A stretch of 48,945 nucleotides of DNA from Gammaproteobacteria bacterium (GTDB lineage Bacteria > Pseudomonadota > Gammaproteobacteria > JABABF01 > JAHRAO01): positions 1 to 48,945 of the forward strand of contig JAHRAO010000026.1 of assembly GCA_020027215.1 (NCBI GenBank), given 5' to 3'. A model generated the notes under the pieces. It was not told the origin of the DNA. It worked only from the letters and a program-made list of their open reading frames with translations, and made no database searches. Shown piece by piece: positions 16,505-26,005 of the stretch. Every line of letters starts with the position of its first letter. Position 1 is the stretch's first letter. The translations under genes and the position numbers were made by a program.

Positions 16505-18458
16505 CGATTGCCATCACATTAATTAAAATATTCATTGAAGGTCCTGCCGTATCTTTGAAAGGATCACCGATGGTGTCGCCGACTATCGCTGCAGAATGTT
16601 CTAAAGACCCCTTCCCACCTGCACGTTTTTCTATTTGTTTCTTGGCATTATCCCAGGCTCCTCCCGAATTTGCCATCATCAGCGCCATCATCACACAACC
16701 CAATAAAGCACCGATCAGCATTCCCCCTAAGGCAGTTGCGCCTAAACCAAAGCCGACTAACGGAGGAACTATTACCGCTATGGCACCCGGCCCTAACATA
16801 TAACGCAATGCCTTAGCGGTCGCAATCGACACGCATTTTTCGGTATCTGGTGCCGCAGTGCCTTCTTTTAAACCGGGAATTTCATTAAATTGGCGCTTAA
16901 TTTCCACCATCATATGGGCGGCACCTTTCCCAACCGCATCCATGCAGAGCGACGCCACTAACAGAGGAATCGTGCCGCCAATAAATACTCCCACAAGCAC
17001 GTGCGGATCGGAAAGCTGTAATACGAAATTGGGATTATTATGACGCACAATTTCTATAAAGGCAGAAATAATCGCCAATGCTGCTAAAGCCGCCGCACCT
17101 ATAGCAAAACCTTTGCCAATTGCCGCTGTGGTATTACCTAATTCGTCTAATGAATCGGTAATTTTGCGTACCGAATCGCCCATACCGCTCATCTCGGCAA
17201 TTCCACCAGCATTATCCGCTACAGGGCCATACGCGTCAATCGCCATAGTCATACCCACTGTAGCCAATAAGCCGACAGCGGCAATACCGACACCGTACAA
17301 GCCGATTAATTGAGTCGATATCCATATCACGCCAGCAATAACAAGCAACGGGAATACTGTAGATTGCATGCCCACAGATAAACCTTTAATCACATTGGTT
17401 GCTGCCCCCGACTTGCTTGCGTCAATAATTTTAGCCACCGGCCCCCTCTTGGTGTAATATTCGGTCGTTAAGCCGATCAACACTCCGCCACAGGCTCCAC
17501 ACAAAACAGTCAGCCAAATTTCTATAGGTAAGATCAACAAATTGGCAATCAACAGGTAACTGGCGCCGATAAAAATGATCGGCGCACCCACCATACCGAT
17601 ACGCAATGCCATTTCAGGGCTATAGTGCGAACAAGTGCGCACAACCCCCATCATGACAATGGACGCCACTAATCCGAGCATAGACAATAAAATTGGCAAA
17701 AATAACATATTCATTTGGTGCGGATTACCCACCAAAGTTGCGGCTATAGCAATGGTCGCAATCATCGCACCACAATAGGATTCAAAAATATCCGAACCCA
17801 TCCCCGCCACATCGCCAACATTATCGCCAACATTATCGGCTATGGCTCCTGGATTACGTGGGTCATCTTCGGGAATGTTGAGTTCTAATTTACCGACATA
17901 ATCGGCAGCAATATCGGCACTTTTAGTGTAAATACCGCCTCCCACGCGTGAAAAAAGCGCCACAACAGAAGCACCAATGCCGAAACCTTCTATGGCGTGA
18001 ATATGCTCGAGGTGATGGGTAAAATAGGCAAAAAGCCCTCCCAAACCGATCAGACCTAGCCCAGCCACACACAGCCCCATCACCGAGCCACCATAAAAAG
18101 CAATCGTCAATGAAGTTGCGGTCGATTGTTGAGCGGCAACCGCCGTACGCACATTCGCCCGCGTAGCGGCATACATCCCTAACCAACCGGCTAAGGCAGA
18201 GCAACAGCTCCCTACCAATGTAGATAGTGCGGTGTATACGCCTAACGCCCACCACACGATCCCTGCTAACACCACCATCACTAAAAATAAAATCCTGTAT
18301 TCTTGGCGTAAAAATGAAGACGCTCCGATTTGGATTTGCTTGGCAATATATTTAGTTTTATCGTCGCCATCGGTATAACGCATAATGAGGTAATACAAGC
18401 CAAATGCGACAAATAAACCAAATAGACCAACTAATATGGGAAGGATCGTAATATTCAT
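16476..18458 (-). CDS. hppA: Membrane-bound ion-translocating pyrophosphatase (K+-dependent type)
   Basis: Hydrolyses pyrophosphate and pumps Na+ or H+ across the inner membrane. About 16 hydrophobic helices are apparent over 660 residues, and the catalytic acidic clusters [26 protein letters not shown] and [16 protein letters not shown] are intact. In [10 protein letters not shown] (441-450) the K+-switch residues are Ala445 and Gly448, as in K+-dependent enzymes; K+-independent ones have Lys and Thr. The gate Glu226 (DIFESY) occupies the position seen in Na+-pumping K+-dependent enzymes rather than the plant H+-pump position, so Na+ transport is plausible but unproven. A 12-bp hairpin lies in its leader. 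Its stop codon lies inside the convergent tilS. Confidence 0.95.
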   Translation of the reverse strand: MNITILPILVGLFGLFVAFGLYYLIMRYTDGDDKTKYIAKQIQIGASSFLRQEYRILFLVMVVLAGIVWWALGVYTALSTLVGSCCSALAGWLGMYAATRANVRTAVAAQQSTATSLTIAFYGGSVMGLCVAGLGLIGLGGLFAYFTHHLEHIHAIEGFGIGASVVALFSRVGGGIYTKSADIAADYVGKLELNIPEDDPRNPGAIADNVGDNVGDVAGMGSDIFESYCGAMIATIAIAATLVGNPHQMNMLFLPILLSMLGLVASIVMMGVVRTCSHYSPEMALRIGMVGAPIIFIGASYLLIANLLILPIEIWLTVLCGACGGVLIGLTTEYYTKRGPVAKIIDASKSGAATNVIKGLSVGMQSTVFPLLVIAGVIWISTQLIGLYGVGIAAVGLLATVGMTMAIDAYGPVADNAGGIAEMSGMGDSVRKITDSLDELGNTTAAIGKGFAIGAAALAALAIISAFIEIVRHNNPNFVLQLSDPHVLVGVFIGGTIPLLVASLCMDAVGKGAAHMMVEIKRQFNEIPGLKEGTAAPDTEKCVSIATAKALRYMLGPGAIAVIVPPLVGFGLGATALGGMLIGALLGCVMMALMMANSGGAWDNAKKQIEKRAGGKGSLEHSAAIVGDTIGDPFKDTAGPSMNILINVMAIVSLVIAQIL

Positions 18459-18481
18459 ATTGTTTTATTCCGAGATGAATA

Positions 18482-18516
18482 GCGTTAGAGAATCCCCCTA
18501 TTTATTCTCTGAACGC
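18482..18516 (-). promoter_or_regulatory. Strong leader hairpin upstream of hppA
   Basis: The arm GCGTTAGAGAAT (plus strand 18482-18493) pairs with 18504-18516, forming a 12-bp stem with one bulged base and a 10-nt loop. It lies 24-58 bp before the hppA ATG and downstream of the likely -10. No T-run follows in the direction of transcription, so it is probably a leader RNA structure or an operator rather than an ogt terminator. Confidence 0.6.
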
Positions 18517-18536
18517 CCGCCAATAAATAAAAAGTC

Positions 18537-18542
18537 ATTATA
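18537..18542 (-). promoter_or_regulatory. Likely -10 element of the hppA promoter
   Basis: A perfect TATAAT on the minus strand, about 80 bp before the hppA start and in a 188-bp gap. No good -35 is found at 16-18 bp; TTTACA is present but too close (13 bp). The predicted mRNA would carry the hairpin at 18482-18516 in its leader. Confidence 0.45.
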
Positions 18543-18646
18543 GACAAATGCTTATTGTAAACTACAGGCAACTCAATTTTCCGATATTATGCCCAACAGC
18601 ATGTTTGTCCAAGCACATTCCACAATCAGCAAGGTATTTTTTACTG

Positions 18647-19135
18647 TCACCGTGCTTGTTCCAAACTTAAAAGGTAACGTTTGCGTTTTAATCCGCCACC
18701 AAATCCTCCCAACCCACCATCTTTGGCAATAACCCTATGGCAGGGCACCACTATAGACAAGGGATTTTTTCCTACTGCGCTACCGACTGCTCGGGCAGCT
18801 GCGGGCGCGCCAATTTTTTGGGCAATATCTGCATAACTCGCTGTTTTTCCATACGGAATATTGAGCAAAGCCCGCCACACTTTTTGTTGAAAATCGGTTC
18901 CGTGCAGGGCAAAGGGTAATTCAAAATTTTTGCAGCGATCATTAAAATATGCATTGAGTTGCTCGGTTGCCTGACCCAACACCTTATTATCGGTCAGCGC
19001 ATCCTTTGCTATGGAGATATTGCTATTCGCCCAGTGAATTTCACGCATGGCGGTGTCATCGGCAACTAAAGTGAGCCTACCGACCGGGGAGGGAATACAT
19101 CTATAGTAAAGTTGACATTGAGTTTTTGCTATCAT
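18647..19135 (-). CDS. ogt: Methylated-DNA-[protein]-cysteine S-methyltransferase
   Basis: A suicide repair enzyme that removes methyl groups from O6-methylguanine in DNA. The acceptor Cys132 is in VVPCHRV, with the helix-turn-helix segment TDFQQKVWRALLNIPYGKTASYADIAQKIG and AARAVGSAVGKNPL before it. The 162 residues match Ogt; there is no Ada N-terminal domain. The start codon overlaps the stop of the upstream 5'-nucleotidase gene by 4 bp, so the two are translationally coupled. Confidence 0.94.
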   Translation of the reverse strand: MIAKTQCQLYYRCIPSPVGRLTLVADDTAMREIHWANSNISIAKDALTDNKVLGQATEQLNAYFNDRCKNFELPFALHGTDFQQKVWRALLNIPYGKTASYADIAQKIGAPAAARAVGSAVGKNPLSIVVPCHRVIAKDGGLGGFGGGLKRKRYLLSLEQAR

Positions 19136-20097
19136 TCTTTATACGGAACATGTCCCGACGCGGTGACTGCACTCGCCGAAACACAGTTATCGGAACGGTC
19201 ATCAAAAAAAATATCGGCACCGAATGCGCGCAGAAATTCTGTTTTATCTCTCTCGCCGACAAAAACACATTCATCAATGCGAATTTTCCATTCCCGCAAG
19301 GTGCGAATCACTCTTTCATGGGTCGGAGCAGTGCGGGCAGTGATCAAAGCTGTGCGAATGTGAGGAGTGGGGAGCATTTTTTGTAATTGATGCAAAGCGG
19401 TGACGAATCCTCGGAAGGGACCGGGATCCAATGCTTTTTTGGCATGCTTTTGCTCATTTTTCTTAAATGAATTGAGACCATTTTTGCGGTATATCGCCTC
19501 CGCGCGGTCGGAAAAAAGCACCGCATCTCCATCAAATGCAATGCGTACACACTGATCATCGCTCCCATGCACTGACGAATCCATTAATGTTGCCGCTGCC
19601 ATCCCTGCGTTCAGTGCGTTTTGCACATCTTCTGAATGGAGAGATAAAAAAAGGTGGCACCCATAAGCTTTAGCATAACGATAAGGTGCCTCACCACTAC
19701 AAAATGCACCGCACAATATTGGTAAATCATACTGTTGGATAGAATTAAAAATTCGCAGTCCGCTATCCGCATTATTGCGTGAAAGTAATACCACCTCTAC
19801 TAAAGGTTTGCCGTCATCGTATTTTTTGATTGATCGTTGCAGGTTTAAGAGTTTAGAGACAAAAGAAAATCCTCCTCCCCGCTCCAATTGAACATTTTCA
19901 TTTTCAATTTGGTGCAAGGAGTACTGTGAGAGCCCCTGTTCGATAAAAATGGTGTGACTTTCATCCATATTAAACAACGCACGCGAAGAAATCGCAATGG
20001 AAAGCGGTAAGGTAGCACGGGCATTTCCCTGTTGAGGTTTAGCGTTCGCGGTGTTTTTGTGGGCAATAGGTTGATTTTTTTTATTAGGCGACGGCAT
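19132..20097 (-). CDS. Cytosolic 5'-nucleotidase (NT5C1-like family)
   Basis: Resembles the cytosolic 5'-nucleotidase family related to NT5C1, which dephosphorylates nucleoside monophosphates. Recognisable stretches are LPLSIAISSRALFNMDESHTIF near residues 30-50, VVLLSRNNADSGLRIFNSI, RIAFDGDAVLFSDRAE with acidic residues of a HAD-like site, PGPFRGF, and RTALITARTAP. The first 28 residues are polar and probably disordered, and the true start may be slightly further in. Physiological substrate is unknown. It is followed with a 4-bp overlap by ogt, linking nucleotide hydrolysis and DNA alkylation repair in one transcript. Confidence 0.85.
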   Translation of the reverse strand: MPSPNKKNQPIAHKNTANAKPQQGNARATLPLSIAISSRALFNMDESHTIFIEQGLSQYSLHQIENENVQLERGGGFSFVSKLLNLQRSIKKYDDGKPLVEVVLLSRNNADSGLRIFNSIQQYDLPILCGAFCSGEAPYRYAKAYGCHLFLSLHSEDVQNALNAGMAAATLMDSSVHGSDDQCVRIAFDGDAVLFSDRAEAIYRKNGLNSFKKNEQKHAKKALDPGPFRGFVTALHQLQKMLPTPHIRTALITARTAPTHERVIRTLREWKIRIDECVFVGERDKTEFLRAFGADIFFDDRSDNCVSASAVTASGHVPYKE

Positions 20098-20163
20098 TCT
20101 CTACATTATAATGCATTCGCCCCCCATACACCATGAGTCGTGCGCAAGAGACTTATGAATAAT

Positions 20164-21603
20164 CTAAGCGAGTGATGATGATTTGATAACCATCATTTTT
20201 TCAATTTGCATTTCATGGATGCTGTGCGGGATCCCTCCGACACCGTGTCCAGATTGATTGAGCCCAGCAAACGGCATACCATCAATCCGAAATGCCGTGT
20301 GTTCATTAACCATCACTGCTGAAGCATTGAGGTGGCGATAAGCATGCATTGCGCTATCCATATCCTGTGTAAACACAGCCGCCTGAAAAGAAAAGGGTAA
20401 GGCATTTGCTATTTGAATCGCCTGTTGCATATCATCATAAGCATAAAGGCACACCACAGGTCCGAATATTTCTGTCGTAGATACCTGTGCATCTACAGGC
20501 GGATTCAATAGCAAAGTCGGCTGATAACACGATTCGCTGATCGCCTCGCCACCGCAGAGACACTCTGCACCAGCGGCAACGGCTTCGCGAACCCATTGAT
20601 CGACGCGCTGTACCTCTTCGGGACGAATTAAAGGACCAACTTCTGTATCCCGTAAAGTTGGATCGCCTACTTTTAATTGCCGCGCTAAAGCCGCAAGTTG
20701 GGTGCCGATTTCGCCAACAATACTGCTATGGGCAAAAACACGTTGCACCGACACACATACTTGCCCTGCATGGTAATACCCCCCTTTTAATAAAGCGGGA
20801 ATCAATTTATCCAGTGAGGCATCGGCATATGCCAATACGGGTGCAACGCCACCATGTTCTAGAGCACAGCGTGTCCCTGGTGCCAGTTTAGACCGTAGCA
20901 TCCATCCGACCTGTGCGCTGCCGATAAAAGTAAAAAATGCGACTCGCTCGTCAGTCACCAACCGTCCGGCAAGCTCCACATCTTCTATAGGCAAGCATTG
21001 ACACCACTCGGGCGGCAATCCAGCGCGATGGAGAATGCGTGCAAAATGAATACACGACAAGGGAGTATCATGTGCCGGTTTAACGATCACTGGACAGCCA
21101 GCAGCAACCGCAGCGCCCACTTGATGAACGATTAAATTCAACGGATGATTAAAAGCACTCACTGCCACAACAACACCAATCGGTTCTTTTTGGGTAAACG
21201 CTACTCTATTGGCGGAGTAGGCATCCCCGCCCATAGGGATAACTTCTCCGTGATCGTGCCGTATCGTTTCAATAGCTAACTTTAAGCCATCAATAGCGCG
21301 GTCGACTTCTACTTTACTGTCCATCCACGGTTTGCCGCCTTCTTGGGCAGACTGAGTCACTAAAAACTCGTGTTCATCGGCCATTAATTGTGTTGCCCGC
21401 TCCAAAATAGTCACCCTTTGATGAACGGTCAACCAGCCAGATTTGTTGCGATATAAATCGAGAGCGGTTGCCAGTCCGTGTTCAATATGTTGCGCTGTCG
21501 CTGTGGCTACAGTGGCAATTGGTGCACCGTCAAATGGTGCATACACCGTCATGGTGCCGGTTTCACCGCTTACGTTCGTCTGTAGCTCGTAATGCTGCAT
21601 CAA
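20164..21603 (-). CDS. NAD(P)-dependent aldehyde dehydrogenase
   Basis: A 479-residue member of the aldehyde dehydrogenase superfamily, oxidising an aldehyde to the acid. The catalytic Cys283 is in AGQVCVSVQR, the general base Glu is in CALEHGGVAP (canonical LELGG has become LEHGG), the oxyanion Asn is in SAFNHPLNL, and FTFIGSAQVG holds the cofactor-binding turn. Overall it resembles lactaldehyde- and phosphonoacetaldehyde-type dehydrogenases, but the substrate cannot be assigned. It starts 8 bp after the stop of the acetolactate-synthase-like gene, so both are surely cotranscribed. Confidence 0.88.
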   Translation of the reverse strand: MMQHYELQTNVSGETGTMTVYAPFDGAPIATVATATAQHIEHGLATALDLYRNKSGWLTVHQRVTILERATQLMADEHEFLVTQSAQEGGKPWMDSKVEVDRAIDGLKLAIETIRHDHGEVIPMGGDAYSANRVAFTQKEPIGVVVAVSAFNHPLNLIVHQVGAAVAAGCPVIVKPAHDTPLSCIHFARILHRAGLPPEWCQCLPIEDVELAGRLVTDERVAFFTFIGSAQVGWMLRSKLAPGTRCALEHGGVAPVLAYADASLDKLIPALLKGGYYHAGQVCVSVQRVFAHSSIVGEIGTQLAALARQLKVGDPTLRDTEVGPLIRPEEVQRVDQWVREAVAAGAECLCGGEAISESCYQPTLLLNPPVDAQVSTTEIFGPVVCLYAYDDMQQAIQIANALPFSFQAAVFTQDMDSAMHAYRHLNASAVMVNEHTAFRIDGMPFAGLNQSGHGVGGIPHSIHEMQIEKMMVIKSSSLA

Positions 21604-21611
21604 TGCAATGA

Positions 21612-23252
21612 TTATAGTTTGCTGCTGAGCTCGCGAATTTCTTGATTCAAAATGCGATCATTATCGGAGTAATCCACTGGACAATCAATCAAATGGACGC
21701 CTTTTGATTGAAGGCATTTTTCCAAAGTGGGCAATAATTGTTCACTTTTCTCAATTTTATGTCCCTCTGCACCGTATGCTTGCGCATAACGGATAAAATC
21801 GGGGTTGCCGTAGTCTAATCCCCAATTCTTTAAGTTCATATTCGCTTGCTTCCACTTGATCATGCCGTAAGCATTATCGCGTAAAATGACAACCACAATA
21901 TCCAGTTTCAGCCGCACAGCCGTCTCCATTTCTTGTGAATTCATCATAAAGCCGCCGTCACCGCATATGACCATGACTTTTCGTTCGGGGGTAATCAATT
22001 TTGCCAACATCCCAGAAGGCAATCCCGCCCCCATAGTTGCCAAAGCATTATCTAATAACACCGTATTAGAAGCGTAAGCGCGATAATTACGTGCAAACCA
22101 AATTTTGTATACTCCATTATCTAAAGCGATAACCCCATCATCGGGCATGACTTCACGCACCTGTTTCACTAAAAATTGCGGATAAATCGGAAAACGCGTA
22201 TCGTCAGTTCCTCGTAATAGATGCTCATCAACATGGGACTTAATACGCAACATGGGGGCAAAATCCCAATGTTTTTGTACTTCTAAGTATTGCATAATGC
22301 GCCAGAAGCTATTGGCAATATCCCCGACTACTTCCACTTGTGGAAAATAGACTGGGTCCACTTGAGCACTTTTGAAATTGATATGGATCACTTCAAATCC
22401 ATCGGGTTGCATAAAAAATGGTGGTTTTTCTACGACATCGTGCCCCGCATTGATAATTAAATCCGCTTTGGCGATTGCCTGATGGATAAAATCACCCGCA
22501 GATAAAGCTGCATTACCGATAAATAAAGGGTGCCTTTCATCAATCACTCCTTTCCCCATTTGTGTGGTGATAAAAGGCACGCCGTATTTATCGACAAACT
22601 GGAGGAGCATAGAAGATGTCAATTTACGGTTAGCCCCTGCTCCAATTAATAAAAGCGGGCTCGTGGCGTGAGAAATTTTTTCTATGGCGTAGGAAATAGA
22701 TTTTTTTTCAGCAACCGACCGCCGCACAGTGCTAGCAGTGATGGGTGCAGCGTCGGTTTCTTCACAAGCAATGTCTTCCGGTAGTTCTATGTGCGTCGCT
22801 CCAGGGCGTTCCTCTTCACCCAAACGCACCGCCTCGCGCACTTTAGAGGGGATATTATCGCCACTCACAATTTGGTGGGTGAATTTGGTCAGCGGATCCA
22901 TCATACCAATAACATCTACAATTTGGAATTGTCCTTGCTTGCTGGATTTAATCGGTTTTTGCCCAGTAATCATTAACATCGGCATCCCACCTAACTGCGC
23001 ATACGCTGCCGCTGTTACAAAATTAGTTGCCCCCGGTCCTAAAGTCGCCATACACACACCGACTTTACCGGTTAAACGACCATAAGTTGCCGCCATAAAG
23101 CCAGCTCCTTGTTCATGGCGGGTTAAAATGAGTTTGATGGTAGAGGTGCGGATGGATTCCAGCATATCCAAATTTTCTTCTCCGGGAACGGCAAAAATAT
23201 ACTCTACGCCTTCTTTTTCTAAACAACGAATAAAGAGATCAGATGCTTTCAT
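21612..23252 (-). CDS. Thiamine-diphosphate enzyme, acetolactate synthase-like large subunit
   Basis: A 546-residue ThDP-dependent enzyme closest to catabolic-type acetolactate synthases. The N-terminal domain has the cofactor-activating Glu47 (LTRHEQGAG), GPGATNFVTAAAYAQLGGMPMLMITGQ and FQIVDVIGMMDPLTKFTHQI. The C-terminal domain holds GDGGFMMNSQEMETAVRLKLDIVVVILRDNAYGMIKWKQ, where the GDG...N motif binds ThDP and Mg2+. No regulatory (IlvN/IlvH) subunit is adjacent. Its partner is an aldehyde dehydrogenase, so a decarboxylating or carboligating step linked to aldehyde oxidation is possible. Biosynthetic acetolactate synthase is the conservative reading. Confidence 0.85.
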   Translation of the reverse strand: MKASDLFIRCLEKEGVEYIFAVPGEENLDMLESIRTSTIKLILTRHEQGAGFMAATYGRLTGKVGVCMATLGPGATNFVTAAAYAQLGGMPMLMITGQKPIKSSKQGQFQIVDVIGMMDPLTKFTHQIVSGDNIPSKVREAVRLGEEERPGATHIELPEDIACEETDAAPITASTVRRSVAEKKSISYAIEKISHATSPLLLIGAGANRKLTSSMLLQFVDKYGVPFITTQMGKGVIDERHPLFIGNAALSAGDFIHQAIAKADLIINAGHDVVEKPPFFMQPDGFEVIHINFKSAQVDPVYFPQVEVVGDIANSFWRIMQYLEVQKHWDFAPMLRIKSHVDEHLLRGTDDTRFPIYPQFLVKQVREVMPDDGVIALDNGVYKIWFARNYRAYASNTVLLDNALATMGAGLPSGMLAKLITPERKVMVICGDGGFMMNSQEMETAVRLKLDIVVVILRDNAYGMIKWKQANMNLKNWGLDYGNPDFIRYAQAYGAEGHKIEKSEQLLPTLEKCLQSKGVHLIDCPVDYSDNDRILNQEIRELSSKL

Positions 23253-23318
23253 ATTCTAAGATAACCATATTTGATAAAGAAACTTTTAGCCCATTTTACT
23301 GCATTTACATTGCCGCCG

Positions 23319-24578
23319 TCATTTATTTCTTTCTAGGCGTTGGCGCAAAAAAGTGGATATGGCATTCATGCTGATCAAAAAAATAAGCAACACTATAATT
23401 GCACCCCATGTTCGCTCAACGAATCCGCGCTCGGGACTGTCTGCCCATAAATAAACCTGCACTGGCAATGCAGTTGCCGGTTCATATATGCTCATTGGCG
23501 GATCGGCAACAAAAGCAACCATACCGATCAGAAGCAAAGGCGCACTTTCCCCGAGAGCACCTGCCATACCGATAATGCTCCCAGTCAGCATTCCGGGTAT
23601 AGCGATCGGTACAACATGATGCATCACCATTTGCATTTTAGACACGCCCATGGCAATTGCCGCTTCGCGAATAGATAATGGGACCGCAGACAATGCCGAT
23701 CGACTTGCAATAATAATCGTCGGCAAAGTCAACATACTCAATACCATCCCTCCTACAACAGGAGCGGAACGCGGTAATCCAAAAAGATTAATTAAAACAG
23801 CCAATCCCAATAAACCAAAAATGATTGAGGGCACTGCCGCTAAGTTATTAATATTCACTTCTATCCACTGCACCCATCGCCGACGGGGGGCAAATTCTTC
23901 TAAATAAATTGCCGCCCCTATTCCGATGGGAAAAGAGAGTAAGAAAGTAATAGCCAAGGCGATTAAAGAACCCGTCAAGGCACTGAGAATACCTGCCGCC
24001 TCAGGGAAACGAGAATCACCCGCAGTAAAAAACCGCCAATTGAATTGCTGTTGTAAACGATTTTCCTGCTGCAACTGCGTCATCCATTCTTTTTGTTGCG
24101 CACTCCAATAAATAGAATTACCACTTGCAAATTGGTGCAATCGGTCACTCGCTAAAAGCGAAACAGACTGCGACGTTCCCAAGAGCTCGGGTTGAGCGAT
24201 CAGCAAGTGGCGTAATGTAAATTCAGCCTGATGGCTTATCAGCTGGTAAAGCTGCTTTTTTTCGCGCCGACTAGTGACTTGTGGAAAATGGCGCGACAAC
24301 GTCTGTTTAATAAGGGCAAGGTAATTTGCATTGTGTAATGCTTCGGAGGTGGCTACGGGGGCATTTATGTTGAGGACGTGCCGATCAAAATGAATGTCAA
24401 AAGTAACCGTCGTCACCACAAATGCGCCACTCCCACGATAAATAATGATCGCAAATAAACCTATGACACAGAATAAAACAAAAAATATTGCACATAATCC
24501 ATAAAAATGAAAACGTTTTTCTTTGCGATGACGTTTAGTCAAACGGCGTAAAGCGAACTCTTCTCTATCTTTATTCAT
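23319..24578 (-). CDS. pstA: Phosphate ABC transporter permease PstA, long form
   Basis: One of the two membrane subunits of the high-affinity phosphate importer. One N-terminal helix (about residues 23-45) is followed by a large periplasmic region and the permease core with LSFPIGIGAAIYLEEFAP, the EAA-type loop SIREAAIAMGVSKMQMVMHHVVPIAIPGMLTGSIIGMAGALGESAPLLLIG, and further helices. From the ATG at 24578 it is 419 residues, much longer than E. coli PstA (296). The frame runs up to 24662, but that part is inside pstC; the ATG overlaps the pstC stop by 8 bp. pstB does not follow. Confidence 0.92.
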   Translation of the reverse strand: MNKDREEFALRRLTKRHRKEKRFHFYGLCAIFFVLFCVIGLFAIIIYRGSGAFVVTTVTFDIHFDRHVLNINAPVATSEALHNANYLALIKQTLSRHFPQVTSRREKKQLYQLISHQAEFTLRHLLIAQPELLGTSQSVSLLASDRLHQFASGNSIYWSAQQKEWMTQLQQENRLQQQFNWRFFTAGDSRFPEAAGILSALTGSLIALAITFLLSFPIGIGAAIYLEEFAPRRRWVQWIEVNINNLAAVPSIIFGLLGLAVLINLFGLPRSAPVVGGMVLSMLTLPTIIIASRSALSAVPLSIREAAIAMGVSKMQMVMHHVVPIAIPGMLTGSIIGMAGALGESAPLLLIGMVAFVADPPMSIYEPATALPVQVYLWADSPERGFVERTWGAIIVLLIFLISMNAISTFLRQRLERNK

Positions 24579-25959
24579 AGCGTTCCCGATAAGTTTTGAC
24601 CACATACAGGGCAATAATATTGAGGCACAAAGTGATGGTAAATAAAAATAAGCCCAAGGCAAACGCCGCTAAAGTTTTGGCACTATCAAATTCTTGGTCG
24701 CCGACTAACAAAGTTACAATCTGCACAGTCATAGTGGTCACCGCCTGCAAAGGATTTATTGTTAAATTAGCGATTAAACCCGCCGCCATCACAACGATCA
24801 TCGTTTCACCTATAGCGCGAGATATGGCGAGTAAAAGCCCACTAATAATACCGGGGAGTGCTGCGGGTAAAACCACTTGAATAATTGTTTCAGAGCGGGT
24901 TGCGCCGACCGCCAGAGAACCTTCACGCAAGCGATCCGGTACAGAACTAATGACGTCATCTGCCAAAGATGAAATAAACGGTATAATCATGACTCCCATA
25001 ACCAACCCCGTGGCTAAGGCATTTTCAGAAGCGGTAGGGAGATCAAAATAACGCCCTAAATCGCCGATCAGCGGGGCAACAGTCAGAGCGGCAAAGACGC
25101 CGTACACAATAGTGGGAATACCTGCCAAAATTTCTATCACTGGCTTGATGATAGAGCGGATTTTTTTGCTGGCATACTCGGATAAATAAATTGCCGACAT
25201 TAACCCTAACGGTGCAGCAAATCCAATGGCAATAGTGGAAATCAATAAAGTTCCCACAAACAGAGGAATGACGCCAAAAGAGCCGGTTAATTCTTCATTG
25301 TCACTGATCTCTATAGTGCCCTGCGGGCTCCAATTGATGCCAAATAAAAAATCACTCAATGGAACACGATTAAAAAAGCGCAGTGCTTCAAAGAGGAGTG
25401 AAAATATGATGGCAACGGTAATAAAAACAGCACAAACGGCGCACAAAAGTAAAAAAAACTGCATAATGCGTTCAATAAATTGCTGTGCCTTTAATTCGGC
25501 GCGGATATGACACCACCCCCAACTGAGACCGGCAAACACACAACAAAAGACAAAACCAAATCGCCACAATCGCGAATACCATTCAAAATCGTGTAGATAA
25601 TTGAGGGCGGCGGTATAGGTCGGATCGTTATTTTCTAATACCCCAGCGGCGATATTGCGAATAATGGTCAAAGTCAGTTGGCGATCAACCGCACTCCATT
25701 CCTGCCAATTATCAGAAACAGCAGCTAACAAACCTTTTTCCAAGAAGAAACTATGCCCAATTTCCCATAATATGAGGGTGATTCCAGCAGGGATCACACA
25801 CCAAAAAGCAATGTAAGCAGTATGGTAGACAGGGAGTGAATCACATTTACCATCGGTAATGTGGCGAATTTTAAGATTATGTGCTTGCCGATAGGTTAAA
25901 AAGCACGCGATGCTCATCGCTATAGCAATGGAGAATATAAGAGAAGGGAAATGAAGCAA
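24571..25959 (-). CDS. pstC: Phosphate ABC transporter permease PstC, long form
   Basis: Partner permease of PstA. Helices near residues 5-22 and 48-72 precede a soluble segment, then the core with LFGINWSPQ, FGVIPLFVGTLLISTIAIGFAAPLGLMSAIYLSEYA, EILAGIPTIVYG, and the EAA loop REGSLAVGATRSETIIQVVLPAALPGIISGLLLAISRAIGET. At 462 residues it is a long form with an extra N-terminal part compared with E. coli PstC (319). The start used is a TTG at 25959 that keeps the first helix; an ATG at 25917 is possible, and neither has a good Shine-Dalgarno. pstS, pstB and phoU are not in the window. Confidence 0.92.
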   Translation of the reverse strand: MLHFPSLIFSIAIAMSIACFLTYRQAHNLKIRHITDGKCDSLPVYHTAYIAFWCVIPAGITLILWEIGHSFFLEKGLLAAVSDNWQEWSAVDRQLTLTIIRNIAAGVLENNDPTYTAALNYLHDFEWYSRLWRFGFVFCCVFAGLSWGWCHIRAELKAQQFIERIMQFFLLLCAVCAVFITVAIIFSLLFEALRFFNRVPLSDFLFGINWSPQGTIEISDNEELTGSFGVIPLFVGTLLISTIAIGFAAPLGLMSAIYLSEYASKKIRSIIKPVIEILAGIPTIVYGVFAALTVAPLIGDLGRYFDLPTASENALATGLVMGVMIIPFISSLADDVISSVPDRLREGSLAVGATRSETIIQVVLPAALPGIISGLLLAISRAIGETMIVVMAAGLIANLTINPLQAVTTMTVQIVTLLVGDQEFDSAKTLAAFALGLFLFTITLCLNIIALYVVKTYRERYE

Positions 25960-26005
25960 TGCTTATGTGAGCAAGTGAGTGATCAACATCGGGCAACATT
26001 GTACC

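Noticed and set aside
18482-18516. Intrinsic terminator for ogt
   Set aside because: No T-run follows the stem on the minus strand and it lies about 130 bp past the ogt stop, downstream of the hppA -10.
24579-24662. Upstream extension of the pstA frame
   Set aside because: Falls inside pstC; the ATG at 24578 gives the usual overlap.
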